From: Omphiscola glabra
Lineage: Eukaryota; Mollusca; Gastropoda; Lymnaeidae
DNA length: 64,000 nt
Direction: 5' to 3'
Assembly (NCBI GenBank): GCA_964017045.1
Contig: OZ024808.1
Span: 26,753,896-26,817,895 of the forward strand
The notes under the pieces were generated by a model, which searched no databases, was not told where the DNA came from, and saw nothing but the letters and a program-made list of their open reading frames with translations. Positions 46,926 to 58,084 of the stretch are shown here, in pieces; the stretch's first letter is position 1, and each line of letters begins with the position of its first letter. Both the position numbers and the translations under genes were made by a program.

Positions 46926-46933
46926 CTCTAGAC

Positions 46934-47134
46934 TAACTGGAAGAAAATACACCTACAGAACATTTCATTTGTTTTTCGAAAAGAAAGAGAATCAGATTGT
47001 AATGGTAATTAAAATTAAATGTTTTAAATGTGATAAGCATTTCTATCTAATTGAAATACTTGTTGATTGCTAGAACATCCCCTTAACCTAGAAGCCTCTT
47101 AGGCCGTGTTTGTATTTTTTGTTTTTATTCATGT
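46934..47134. other. Unassigned
   Basis: Nothing recognised. Confidence 0.3.
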
Positions 47135-47365
47135 AAGCTCTATATGTATTTTAGTCATGTAAGCTCTATCTGTACTTTAGTCATGTAAGCTCTACCTGTA
47201 TTTTAGTCATGTAAGCTCTATCTGTATTTTAGTCATGTAAGCTCTATCTGTATTTTAGTCATGTAAGCTCTATCTGTATTTTAGTCATGTAAGCTCTATC
47301 TGTATTTTAATCATGTAAGCTCTATCTGTATTTTAGTTATCTAAGCTCTATCTGTATTTTAATTT
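47135..47365. repeat. 26-bp minisatellite, about 9 copies
   Basis: Units are TCATGTAAGCTCTATCTGTA plus TTTTAG. Confidence 0.95.
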
Positions 47366-47827
47366 CTTAAATGTATTATCTAATTAAAATTTCAATAATT
47401 AGAAAACAAAGAAAAAATACATTTTAAACTATTTCTTCTATAGTTTTTTATCTCCCTTCTTCCAGCATGTTGTTTGTGTAAAAAATGTTGTTAAAATGTA
47501 ACATTATTTTCTGACTTCAATCACGATTGTAAGAAAACACACAATCATTTTCATGCACAGCTGATCAAATATGAATCTCCATTTCTGAACAATTAAATAT
47601 GTAGCTTGATGGGTATTAATTAGCTCCTTTTTTAATCGCATCCTATTATGTCAGTTGACCTGAAAAAAAAAACCTGTGAACTGCAAAGAGTTAACGCAAC
47701 AAATGTACGTGTACAAAATGCAAATACTATGCTGCATTTAAATTCCACTTTCTTCAGTCTGAAAGAAACACAATGAGGACATCACAACGTCTGGACGTTT
47801 GGACAAGAAACGTGGTCCCTGACAGCA
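47366..47827. other. Unassigned; right part conserved with 33590-33670
   Basis: 47730-47825 aligns with copy A. No gene. Confidence 0.4.
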
Positions 47828-48332
47828 TCTCTCTCTCCCTCCCTCTCTCTCTCTCGCTCTCTTTCACTCTTTCTCTTTCTTTTGTTCTCTCCCATTCTCT
47901 TGACCTTGTATCTTTATTTTTCTCTCTTGCCCCCACCCTCTCTCGTTCTGTCTTTCTTTCTATCTCTCTCGGTCTCAGACTCTCTCGTTCTTTCTCTCCC
48001 TTCCTGACTTTGCACTGACCTCTCGCTATCTATTTCTACCCTCTCTCTTCTGTCTTCCTCTCTATCTAAATTTTTCTCTCTAACCATATTTTCCACATTC
48101 CTCTCTCTCTATTTTCTCTTACAAACATCCTCTATCTCTCAATCTTTCTACAACTCTCAGCCCGCTCTCTCTCTCTGTCCCCATATCTCTCGTTCTGTCC
48201 TCTTTTACTCTAACTCTATTTCCATCCCTCGAATTCTCTCTCCCACTCTTTCTATCTTTATCTCTCTCTTCCATTGTCTCTCTCTTTCTCTAACCAATCT
48301 GTATTTTTCTCCCCTTATCTCACTCCACCACT
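47828..48332. repeat. CT-rich tract
   Basis: Degenerate (CT)n with TTTCTCTTT interruptions, homologous to 33683-33835 but much longer. Confidence 0.9.
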
Positions 48333-48907
48333 GAAAATGTCGCATAGGAGATGGCGTCGGTGGGCCGTCGAGCGCGAGTTCTTTATGCCCCCCCGGAGCC
48401 CCCTCACACAAGCCAGCGCACTGAAGGTTTCCCCGACGCCAGCTCGTGCGGAAGGGCGCCGGGAACTTCCCCCTTGACCTAGGGGAAGCCCGGTCGACCG
48501 AGGACACTGCGTTTAAATCGTCCGCAGTCCACTCTCCGTGAGTCAGGACGGCTTTGTTTCCACTTCGGAGGGCAAGTTTTGCGTTACCACCCCCCACCGC
48601 CCAAGGAGTCTCTCGGTCGGGACGAGTAGTGGCGGGACGAAACGGTTGCCTAGGAGCGGCTTTCTCACGGCCGCGTAGATAAAATCATCGGCATGGGTTT
48701 TGACCGCCACCCAAGCCTCATATCCATCAACAGCAACTAGTAATCATGTTAGTCGCTACTCCTGTTGGGAGTCATGCGTTTGGCCGGGGTTTTTTGCATC
48801 GGGTGAACAAGGCCACCCTACTAGTCTGCCACGCCACGAAGAGGCAAACCCCATGTGGACGCCCCCAAGTCTCATCGGGGACGCTGCCGCTTACGCAGCA
48901 CAGCTCG
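48333..48907 (+). mobile_element. GC-rich interspersed element, copy 2
   Basis: Homologous to 19270-19983 and the reverse of 54411-55047. It shares GATGGCGTCGGTGGGCCGTC at the start, GGGACGAAACGGTTGCCTAG in the middle and AAAATCATCGGCATGGGTTT later. A 10-bp direct repeat CTCCACCACT (48323-48332, 48908-48917) may be its target duplication. Similarity to copy 3 seems to run to about 48960, so the right edge is uncertain. No gene inside. Confidence 0.7.
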
Positions 48908-48999
48908 CTCCACCACTCCTTTACTTTATCGTGCCCTTTCTTTGTCTCCTAGTCTCTATTGAACTCTCACATCTTAAAATTAATATTTTAGTTTTGTCC

Positions 49000-49400
49000 T
49001 GACCTACAATGTTGTATTTAAAATTATAATGTTGTCCTGTATAACAATGTTGTATTTAATAGCTACAATGTTGTCATGTCCTAAAATGTTGTCTATGTCC
49101 TACAATGTTGTCCTGTCCTACAATGTTGTCCTATCTTATAATGTTGTCTATGTCCTACAATGTTGTCCTGTCCTACAATGTTGTCCTATCTTATAATGTT
49201 GTCTATGTCCTACAATGTTGTCCTGTCCTACAATGTTGTCCTGTCTTATAATGTTGTCCTGTCCTACAATGTTGTCCTATCTTATAATGTTGTCTATGTC
49301 CTACAATGTTGTCCTGTCCAACAATGTTGTCCTATCTTATAATGTTGTCCTGTCCTACAATGTTGTCCTGTCCTTTAATGTTGTCTTTTCCTATAACGTT
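49000..49400. repeat. Array of 18-54-bp units (CCTACAATGTTGTCCTGT)
   Basis: Short CCTACAATGTTGTCCTGT-type units are grouped into a larger period of about 54 bp (TCTTATAATGTTGTCTATGT recurs). Copy A holds only a few decayed units. Confidence 0.92.
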
Positions 49401-49617
49401 GTATTTACCTCTCATGCTATAAAGACGTTTAACCAATTTAAGACAGACAAGTTTCTATGAATTCATCAACCAATTGTTTTGTTACATACAATGGAGAAAT
49501 TGTGTTTCCATAAAAGTGCCAATAATGTGTTTTGCCGCCCTTTAAAAAAAAACCCAAAAAACTAAAGTTAAAAATTATATTTATTACAAAATATATAGTT
49601 TCTTAAATCTTACAACA

Positions 49618-50392
49618 CTGGGGTTTGGAGGGGGGCCTTGGCTGAGAGGAGGCCTTGAGTGAGAGGGGGCCTTGAGTGCGAGGGGGGCCTTGGGTGAGAG
49701 GGGAGCCTTTGGTGAGAGGGGGGGTTTTGGTGAGAGGGAGCCTTTGGTGAGAGGAGGGCCTTGGCTGACAGGGGGGCCTTGGGTGAGAGGGGCGGCTTGG
49801 GTGAGAGGGGGCCTTGGGTGGGACGGGCGGCCTTGGGTGAGAGGGGGATTTGGTTTAGAGGGGGCCTTGGGTGAGAGGTGGGCCTCGGGGAGAGGGGGGC
49901 CTTGGGTGAGAAGGGGCCTTGGTTCATGGGGGGCCTTGGTTGAGAGAGGGGCCTTGGGTGAGAGGGGGCCTTAAGTGAGAGGGGGCTTTGGGTGAGAGGG
50001 GGGCCTTGGGTGAGAGTGGGCCTTGGTTGAGAGGGTGGCCTTGGTCGAGAGGGGTGGCCTTGGGTGAGAGGGGGCCTGGGTGAGAAGGGGGCCTTTGGTA
50101 AGAAGGGGGCCTTTGGTGAGAGGGGGCCTTTGGTGAGAGGGGGGGCCTGGTGAGAAGGGGCCTTGGGTGAGAGGGGGGCCTTTGGTGAGGGTGCCTTGGG
50201 TGAGAGGGGGGCCTTTGGTGAGAAGGGGGCCTTTGGTGAGAAGTGGGCTTTTGGTGAGAAAGGGGCCTTTGGTGAGAGGGGGGCCTTTGGTGAGAAGGGA
50301 CCTTGAGTGAGAGGGGGGGCTTTGGTGAGAGGGGGGCCTTTGTGAGAAGGGGGCCTTGGGTGAGAAGGGGGCCTTTGGTGAGAGGGGGGATA
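49618..50392. repeat. G-rich array of about 22-24-bp units, about 33 copies
   Basis: Units are like GGCCTTTGGTGAGAGGGGG. The plus strand is strongly G-rich with many runs of 4-8 G, capable of quadruplexes. The Pro-rich minus frames are artefacts. Confidence 0.95.
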
Positions 50393-50438
50393 ATACATAT
50401 ATTTGGATTAAATGGAAAATTAAATATACTCATCTTAC

Positions 50439-51450
50439 CGACAATAGGCTGAGTCGGAAAAAGCGTCAAAATCTGTTCTACGAACAAGTGCCAACGAACA
50501 ACTATTTCTCAAATTGCTGAGAACACAGGTGCTGTTGGTGCACACTGCAATATCAAATTATCAAATTATAGTTATTTAAATAAATGTTTCCTCCTCAATT
50601 AAAATTTTTAATAAGCGCATCCCTGAAATAATATTTTTTAGAAATCAATAATCATGCGTATGAGAAATCCTTCAAAAACCATCTTACAAATAAACATCGC
50701 GTACATCCTGAAAATCATATAACTTAAAATCATAACATCATTTTAAAATCACCATATCACTAAAAATAATGAAATCGCTAAAAATAATCATATTGCATAA
50801 AATCAGAATTTCACCAAAAAATGTGTACAATTATGAAAGCCATCTCGTGCAGAGTTACGTATTGTCTGATTCGAAGTTATGCATTTGTTTATGTTCAATT
50901 TTCGTTCAATGTGTTGTTTAGTTTTAAATAAAAATAAACATAGTTTATGACGTCAGTGCGGTGTGTAAGTTTGGAAATGCAGTGTACTCTTAACTTGACT
51001 GTGTAAGTTCAGAAATGCAGTGTACTCTTAACTTGATAATGTGTATGTTCAGAAACTCAGTGTACTCTTAACTTGATAATGTGTATGTTCAGAAATGCAG
51101 TGTACTCTTAACTTGATAATGTGTAAGTTCAGAAATACAGTGTACTCTTAACTTGATAATGTGTAGGTTCAGAAACTCAGTGTACTCTTAACTTGATTAT
51201 TTCCCAATAAAAATATCAATTTTATTTATAATTAAACTAGAGAAATTCCATTTTGTGGCGGAATTAATATTTTTTTAAAATAATTAATCTTGAAAATAAA
51301 GAAAGACAATTGATGTTGTTGCATATTGTCTTAACTTTAAAGTCATATATTTGGACATATCAAGACGATGTGTGAAGCATTCACATGTGAATAAACAGAC
51401 TCACCGTATGACATGACCCAGCATATCAGGAGAATCACGACTTTCAACAT
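50439..51450 (-). CDS. Gene B: first two coding exons of a small secreted Cys protein (partial)
   Basis: Exon 1 (51450-51405) encodes MLKVVILLICWVMSY plus one base, with a strong donor G|GTGAGTCTG. Exon 2 (50544-50439) lies between acceptor ATATTGCAG and donor GTCG|GTAAGATG. Joined, it continues V-CTNSTCVLSNLRNSCSLALV and RRTDFDAFSDSAYC, giving C-x4-C-x8-C-x18-C. It is a paralogue of gene A. Signal peptides are almost identical, while exon 2 has diverged strongly except for its Cys, a few residues and its phases. The intron contains a 40-bp array absent from gene A. No downstream exon is found inside the window. Extracellular; function unknown. Confidence 0.7.
50996..51196. repeat. 40-bp tandem repeat, 5 copies, in gene B intron
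   Basis: Units are TGTGTATGTTCAGAAATGCA plus GTGTACTCTTAACTTGATAA. Copy A has a single related unit near 34975-35010 (TGTGAAAGATTAGACACTCG). Confidence 0.93.
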
Positions 51451-51532
51451 TGTCTTCTGATGTAGATGTTGATTTACTGCTTCTGCTTTGGCACTCCTCT
51501 CCGGTTTGTATGACAGCATGAAAAAACTGGGT

Positions 51533-51540
51533 CGCATATA
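51533..51540 (-). promoter_or_regulatory. Degenerate TATA position of gene B
   Basis: Aligned with gene A's TATATAAG, this site reads TATATGCG on the minus strand. The surrounding leader is conserved, so the core promoter may be weaker than in gene A. Confidence 0.4.
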
Positions 51541-53065
51541 CACTTAATAATCCAGAGATTCTCAAACTAAGAGAAATAAATGTGGTAGGGGAGAAAATTA
51601 TTTAAGAGTAATCGATGTCGTTGATAAGATTTGAAATCCTCAGAATTCGAATGAAATGTGGTGTTTAAATCAGTCAACCATATTTATAGATGGATAATGA
51701 AATGTAGTGTTTAAATAGGTCAACCATATTTATAGATGGATAATGAAATGTGTTGATTAAATCAGTATTCCATTATTTCATCAGTATTGATGAATATTCA
51801 GTAAGACTACATTCACGAGATAAACAAAAGTAATAAATCTACTATTACTACTAAACTTAACAATTTAAACATATCAATGGATGAATAATAGTATGTATAA
51901 TTCAGTTTTTATAACGTTTAAACAATGTTGTGCTACTGAAAAGATGTTATGTCCACACAGTTAGGAGAATATTGCCTGGAAACAGATGTTGACCTAGTCA
52001 CCACCAATGTACAACTGGCAAAGTGTTCACCACTGTCAGTAGAGAAAGTGTGGGGAAGATGATGGCAAAATGTGGATGCCTAAAACAAAGTTTCATTCAC
52101 ACGGTGCAGCAATTTTTTGATGAAATGCTGGACAGGGCTTGGAAAAATGGAGAGAAGTTCAAACCATTTCCTGTAGCGTCTAGGTCTGCCTCTTTTACCG
52201 CAGACCCGAAGCGGTGAGGTATTGTTGACAGAGTTCTACAAGGTGTGACGTCTGTGACTAACGTAGTTTCAGGGCGGTGAGGTATAGTTGACAGAGTTCT
52301 ACAAGGTCCGGGAAGACACGTCTACGGCAAAAGAGCAAAGTGTTTAAACATTTTCTTTTACCTTGGCATCATACTACACGAAAGCGTAACAATCAGTGAA
52401 GAGGTCAGTCAACTTTCAAAAGATCCACTTAATGACGTTCATGGCACAAAAGCCCCCATGCAATAAGTAGTTAACATAACATCTTCTACAGAACACAGAA
52501 GATAATATAGAGTATCCCGGGTACATGAAATTTTATTGGCCATAATTGATTTCATTCATTTGCACTCATACAGACAGAATTCGACTAGCACTAATGAGAT
52601 GGTGTATATTGGTTCCTCATCGAATGGTCGGACAATATAACATTAAAAAAAAATTTGCTAAAAGAATTTTAGAACCGCTGGGCTACACTTTGTACACAGT
52701 CTTTCAGTTATAATAATTATTTTTTTTTCTTTTGGTTTTAATAATTGAATTTTAAAAATCACTTCACGAAATCATATGTTTTTAAAAATGATATTCTTTT
52801 GACATTTTGAGTTTGAAGTTGTCTTTTGTGATAAAAATATGTAAGTGTAATCGTGATACAAACTGAACACTGAATAATACTGAAATACTATAAACACAAA
52901 AAAAAATCATTTTATTATTGTAGATTACATCAATGTTACGTTTTGTCCTTGTTAAATCAAAGAAAGGTGTAAGAGAGCGCAAATTTGAGTGTGTGTCAAA
53001 TAAAATGTTGTAAAATAGCATAAAAAATTAACATAAAATAAATAAAAATAGAGGATTTTCAAAAA
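51541..53065. other. Conserved upstream region of gene B
   Basis: Two to three diverged ~50-bp repeats at 51655-51755 (CAACCATATTTATAGATGG) match a pair at 35480-35550. 51960-52620 aligns with 35560-36100. A duplicated GGCGGTGAGGTATAGTTGACA-like block occurs at 52205 and 52273. No convincing gene. Confidence 0.45.
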
Positions 53066-53205
53066 CTGTTAGACTATGTGTAACGGACTCAGACTGGTAG
53101 ACTATGTGTAACGGACTCAGACTGGTAGACTATGTGTAACGGACTCAGACTGGTAGACTATGTGTAACGGACTCAGACTGGTAGACTATGTGTAACGGAC
53201 TCAGC
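53066..53205. repeat. 28-bp minisatellite, 5 copies
   Basis: Units are GGTAGACTATGTGTAACGGA plus CTCAGACT. Copy A has a single related site near 36520. Confidence 0.95.
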
Positions 53206-53487
53206 TTCAAAAGCCTGACGATCAACCTCCACATGTTAGTTTTATCTCTATTAACCTATTGTCTACTTGCTGGCAACAGCTGGGACCAAAATTATTTCTC
53301 AGTCGTTCATGCCAATTCTAAAATTCATTAACAAATAGAATTATAATGTGCGCAGTAACGCAAAGATAATGTTTTTTTTTACGATCTCACTACATTGAGA
53401 AAGCACGAAAAGACATTGGCTTCTAACTGACTACGGTCGGGGCACAAAGTTCTCTTGGCTTAAATCAATATCAATTTTGACTAGTTC

Positions 53488-53850
53488 TTATGAGAGTAGA
53501 ACATACGTGGTTAAACTAGCTAAAACATAAAACATTGTGAAGATCCCATTTGAAATCACATACAAAATTGAATAAACAAAACCTTTGATATTCTTCACGC
53601 ATTGAAACTCATTTTTGTTAACAGCGGTAAACTCTTGTAATATAACTGTTTGAGTGACCATCTTTGTAGGGAAACAATTTTTAACACTGTATGGACAGGG
53701 GCAAATAAAGGGATTTCCATAGCAAACAGACAGGTTGGAGGCGGTCCAGCGAAGGGGCAGCACGCTTTGTCCTGAACCGCTACAGAAACACGTGGATTGT
53801 TGGCAGCATGCTGGAAAAACTGACCTGGTCACCATTTGGTGGAACGACAA
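53488..53850 (-). CDS. Unrecognised Cys-rich frame with hydrophobic C-terminus
   Basis: A 120-codon minus frame. After an AG at about 53812 it reads CCQQSTCFCSGSGQSVLPLR, later VCYGNPFICPCPYSVKNCF. It ends in about 30 hydrophobic residues (GFVYSILYVISNGIFTMFYV) before the stop, so a tail-anchored or GPI-like product is imaginable. There is no paralogue, promoter or clear splice pair. It may be a chance frame. Confidence 0.25.
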   Translation of the reverse strand: MSFHQMVTRSVFPACCQQSTCFCSGSGQSVLPLRWTASNLSVCYGNPFICPCPYSVKNCFPTKMVTQTVILQEFTAVNKNEFQCVKNIKGFVYSILYVISNGIFTMFYVLASLTTYVLLS

Positions 53851-54410
53851 CTACTATCCATGCTCTCCATGACGCACACGATTAAAAAAGGGGCTGGTCC
53901 ACTGCTCCAGCATTAAACAGAAACTCGTCCCTCTCCCCCATAGACAGCGACGAGGTCATAATAGGCAGTTCCGGTTCATAAAAACAAGGACTCATTGCAT
54001 GAGCTCCTCTTTCCTGCCAAAGACAAAAAGGGAATAAGGGACTAGAACCAGCTTCCAAAAGAAACAGTTAAGAAGGCTACTCTTGAAATATTTGCGTCTA
54101 TTGCCTCCTGGGTAGCACTTGCAAACAGTATATTGTCCCATTTATAACCATGCACAGTTACATCGCGAACCCCTCTGAAACATAGGAGCCATAATGATCA
54201 ATTGATCGTAGGCCCGTAAATATAGTAGATGAAGATAGAAGACATAACTTTAAAACGTGCTGGAGTTGACAGTAATGAAGCTATGTTCACGATGACCAGC
54301 TTAACAGAGCCACTTTTCAAGTCACAATACATCTAAGAAGCTGATGTCGCGATGAGGTCAATAGTGCGCAATATAAAAATGACAATAAATACCAAACGCG
54401 TGTAAAGTTG
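53851..54410. other. Unassigned
   Basis: Nothing recognised. Confidence 0.3.
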
Positions 54411-55047
54411 TCTTCAATAGACACGAACAGTGAAGTTGCTGCACTCCGTCCTGTGCAAGCGGGAGCGGCTCTGATGAAACTTGGGGGCACCCACATTGGG
54501 TTTGCCTCTTCGTGGCATGGTGGACTAGTAGGTTGGATTTGTCCATCCGAAACCAAAAACTACGACCGACTGCATGAATCCCAACGCAACTGGGGTAGTA
54601 ACGCAATAACATGATTACTTGTTGCCGGTATTTATATGAGGCTTGGGTGGCGATAAACCCATGCCGATGATTTTAGCTACGCAGCCGTAAGAAAACTGCT
54701 CCGAGGCAACCGTTTCGTCCCAGTCTACCGTCCCGGCAGAAATACTCCCCGGGCGGCGGGGGTGGTGGTAACGCAACAACATTTTTCCAGGAGTGGCAGA
54801 AAACCCGTCCGAACCCTCTGGGAGAGTTGGCTGCGAACGCTTTAAACGCAACGTTTTCGGCTGACCGGGCTTCCCCCAAGCCAGGGGTGAGGTTCCCGGC
54901 ATACCGCCACACGGTCTGGCAACAGGGAGACCCGGCGCTTAGTTTATGTGGAGGTATGTCAGGGGGGGGGGCATTAAGAGCTCGCACTCGACGGTCTACC
55001 GACACCATTTCCCAATGTGACGTATTCAGTTACTGCGCTAAATGGAT
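54411..55047 (-). mobile_element. GC-rich interspersed element, copy 3
   Basis: The reverse complement matches copies 1 and 2, including GGGACGAAACGGTTGCCTCG and AAAATCATCGGCATGGGTTT. It also shares the part near copy 2's right end (GCCACGAAGAGGCAAACCC). TCTTCAATA occurs at both outer edges (about 54411 and 55048) and may be a 9-bp duplication. Coding frames inside are short and not conserved with the other copies. Confidence 0.75.
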
Positions 55048-55084
55048 TTCTTCAATACAATTATGTTAATGATGTGCTTTATTT

Positions 55085-55190
55085 TATGGAAATCTTCAAT
55101 ATGTAAATGTATGTAATACTTAATATGTAATTGTTCGATTACATGTAAATCTATATAATCTTGAATATGTAGTTATTAGATTATATGTAA
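55085..55190. repeat. About 40-bp array, left part (split by a hAT element)
   Basis: Units contain ATATGTAATTGTT.GATTA and ATGTAAGTGTATGTAAT. It resumes at 56660 after the inserted element. Confidence 0.9.
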
Positions 55191-55197
55191 GTGTATG

Positions 55198-56659
55198 CAG
55201 TGCTGTAGCTAGGGTTGGTGTCACCCGGTGCGGTAAACTCATGGTGTCACCCTCCCCCGACTTCCACGACAGATTTCTTCTTGTTAAAATAAGTCCACAG
55301 TATAACAATGACAAGTCCACAGTATAACAATGACAAGTCCACAGTATCACAATGACAAGTTCACAGTATAACAATGACAAGTTCACAGAATAACAATGAC
55401 AAGTCGACGGTATAACAATTAAAACTGAAGGCTTCGCGAGAGTATTGGAAGAGATTCTAGAAAGTCCTAATAAGCTAAGAATTTCAAAACATCAAAAAAC
55501 TGACCAGTCCATGACTTTGTGAAATTAAATATCAGCTGCCTTTAGGTGTCTTTCAAGCTCTTTTAAAAGCTCATCTTCTGATAACTTATCATATAAAGAG
55601 GTTAATTTTTGGAAGAAACACCAATAACTCTTCTTCACTTGCTGATAGCAGATTCTTGGGTTGAACAGTCCCAAAGATAACTGTTACTTCCTTTATCGCT
55701 AAATATCTCATCTGCGGTTCAGAATGAAAGCGATCAACACACTCCAACATCTCCGAACTGTTTTCTCCTCGCAGAGAGAGTCCAGCATCTCTTAATTATT
55801 CTCCTGCCATTCTCTCCTAAAACCGTAATCTTCTCTCTACCAAAACTCCATATCGGTCTGATTTTAAAAGTTCCTTTTCAAAAGCAAGTTCAACCAAGTG
55901 ACAGCGCTTCTGGTGCGAAACAATCTTAAGGCCTCTAGGTTGGTCGGATAGTAGTCAAAAGCCTTAACTCTGGAGATACGGGTGTGTAAGATGAACTCAT
56001 TCAAGTAGATCGGCCCTAAGACCTTGTGCTGTATGACAATACTGCTCAAATGCTGGTGGAGAATCGGCTAAAGTATTTACTTTTGAGTATTTTTGGAGTT
56101 TCTATGTTTTTAGCTTCAAAAACACGTGTTTTTTGTTGTTGTTTTTTTTTAATTTATATTATTTATTAAAAGATATTAGAACATTTTGTAAAATATTATT
56201 TTGTTAACCATATAAACGGGTAAATATTCATATTTGAAAGTTTTTAATTTTTAACGATTCGATTTATATACTTAGAATCACCCGACTATATTATATTTTT
56301 AAAGCTTTGTTTCTCAGAATTTAGATAATTAGCTTCCTTTCATTTTTGAAAGGTACCGAACACTTCAATCGGCGATTAATCATGGTCAAAACGGTGTTTT
56401 TCTGATCTAATTATAGTGTCACCTCAGTTCTAAAGCATCAAACTTTGAAATTTTAATGAAATACGCATTAGGATTGGTTACACGTCTAAAAAATATACTT
56501 GTGATCGGTTATCCTTTTATGAATTACGGTTATAACAAGCAGAGTGTACTGTGTAGATTTGCATTTTTTAATTTGGTGTCACCGCCTTGGATGGTGTCAT
56601 CGCCTTGGATGGTGTCGTCCGGTGCGGCCTGCACCCCGCACCCTCTAGCTAAGTTACTG
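55198..56659 (+). mobile_element. 1,462-bp hAT element inserted in a tandem array
   Basis: The left end CAGTGCTGTAGCTAGGG and the right end CTCTAGCTAAGTTACTG form an imperfect inverted repeat (11 of 15). A perfect 8-bp duplication AGTGTATG flanks it (55190-55197 and 56660-56667). The subterminal regions both contain CCGGTGCGG and GGTGTCACC blocks. Array units on either side are the same family, so this is a clean insertion. No hAT transposase motif was found inside; the frame at 55864-56049 is unrecognised. A smaller CACAGTATAACAATGACAAG array lies at 55298-55410. Confidence 0.85.
55298..55410. repeat. 20-bp minisatellite inside the hAT element, about 6 copies
   Basis: Units are CACAGTATAACAATGACAAG plus T/C variants. 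Confidence 0.92.
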
Positions 56660-57075
56660 AGTGTATGTAACTTTTAATAAGTGATTGTTAGATTATATGT
56701 AAATGTATGTATCTTCAATACATAATCCTAAGAGTGTATGTAAGTGTATGTATAATTTGATGTTTAATTGTTTGATTATATGTAAATATGTCATCTTTAT
56801 TTTATAATTGTTATGAGTATATGTAAGTGTATGTAATCTTTAACATGTTATTGTTAGTTTATATGTAAGAGTATATAATCACTAATACGCAATTGTTACA
56901 TTATTTGTAATGGTATATAATTTTTAATATGTCATCGTTAGGTTATATGTAAGTGTATATAATCTTTAAAATGTAACTGTGAGAGTATATGTAAGTGTAT
57001 GTAATCTTTAATATGTAATTGTTAATTATATGCAAAGTTATGTAATCTTTATTATGTAATTGTTAGATTATAAAT
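56660..57075. repeat. About 40-bp array, right part
   Basis: Continuation of 55085-55190 with diverged units (GTAAGTGTATGTAATCTTTA). Confidence 0.9.
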
Positions 57076-57289
57076 TATAATAATTGTATCATACTAATAA
57101 TACAAAATGTTTTAAGTGTATTTGAGAGTTGAGAAATATTTTGACATCAAAATAACGATACCTTATTCTCAGGTTTATCCGACCGTCCACAAATCCGAGA
57201 GCTTTATAAAATATAGTTGATATAATAGTATCATTTGGTGGATGGAAAATACGAACCACGTATCCGGAAAATTGATCGAAAGAAATTTC

Positions 57290-57630
57290 GTCGACGGTAA
57301 ATTGATCGACGGAAGTTTGGTCGAACGGAAATTTGATCGAACGGAAGTTTGGTCGAACGGAAATTTGATCGAACGGAAGTTTGGTCGAACGGAAATTTGA
57401 TCGAACGGAAGTTTGGTCGAACGGAATTTTGATCGAACGGAAATTTGGTCGAACGGAATTTTGATCGAACGGAAGTTTGATCGAACGGAAATTTGATCGA
57501 ACGGAAGTTTGGTCGAACGGAATTTTGATCGAACGGAAGTTTGATCGAACGGAATTTTGATCGAACGTAAATTTGATCGAACGGAAGTTTGGTCGAACGG
57601 AAATTTGATCGACGGAAATTTGGTCGATTT
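57290..57630. repeat. 16-bp minisatellite, about 20 copies
   Basis: Units are TTGATCGAACGGAAGT, TTGGTCGAACGGAAAT and similar, alternating in pairs. Confidence 0.97.
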
Positions 57631-58084
57631 TTTTTTAATCTAAGAGGTGCCAGTGAGAAATGTAGATATTGTAGTTTGTTCGAGCGAAATTTTGTTCGAT
57701 TCTTCTTTTCATTTTTCTTGTAAATAAATTTTAAATTTAAGACTTGCGAGTGAGAAATATAGAGATCTGTTCGAAAGGAATTTTGTTCAAACTTAAAAAT
57801 ACGAAGCAGTAGCTATTTAATCATTGAGTAATTAACGTATTAAGTTAATATTTAAATACCACCACTAAAACGTTTTTAAAATGAATTCTTTCGATCAGTT
57901 TTTTTATCTTCATCTTTGCGACTTTTTTATAAAAATTCTTAGAAAATCAGATAACCTCATTTGAATGTGTGACGCGGCACAATACTGTTTTCTAACAACA
58001 AAAGCTCTTATTGTTTTGGTAATTAGATCTAGTGGCATCAAACAGATGGGTAGTCCTTAAATGATAGATGTCAAGTAGTCAAAA
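57631..58084. other. Unassigned AT-rich stretch
   Basis: Two weak GTTCGA...GAAATTTTGTTCG words follow the array; nothing else is recognised. Confidence 0.3.

Larger units (their letters stand above)
41900..53220 (+). repeat. Segmental duplication, copy B (partner 32440-36550)
   Basis: Same landmark order as copy A, but about 11.3 kb against 4.1 kb. The extra length comes from expanded arrays (41905-42830, 43388-44345, 49000-50392, 50996-51196) and inserted elements: a SINE at 45116, a LINE at 45723, a SPIN-like element at 46761 and the GC-rich element at 48333. Confidence 0.85.

Noticed and set aside
47754..48096. Ser/Leu- or Arg/Glu-rich frames in CT tracts
   Set aside because: Simple-sequence artefacts; the same applies to 33635-33850.
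48205..49002. GC-rich frames as host genes
   Set aside because: They lie in the GC-rich interspersed element, and the frames are not shared with the copies at 19270 and 54411.
49610..50487. Pro-rich minus frames (SPKAPLSPKAP)
   Set aside because: Artefact of the G-rich array. The true coding part nearby is only the short exon 50439-50544, read in its own frame.
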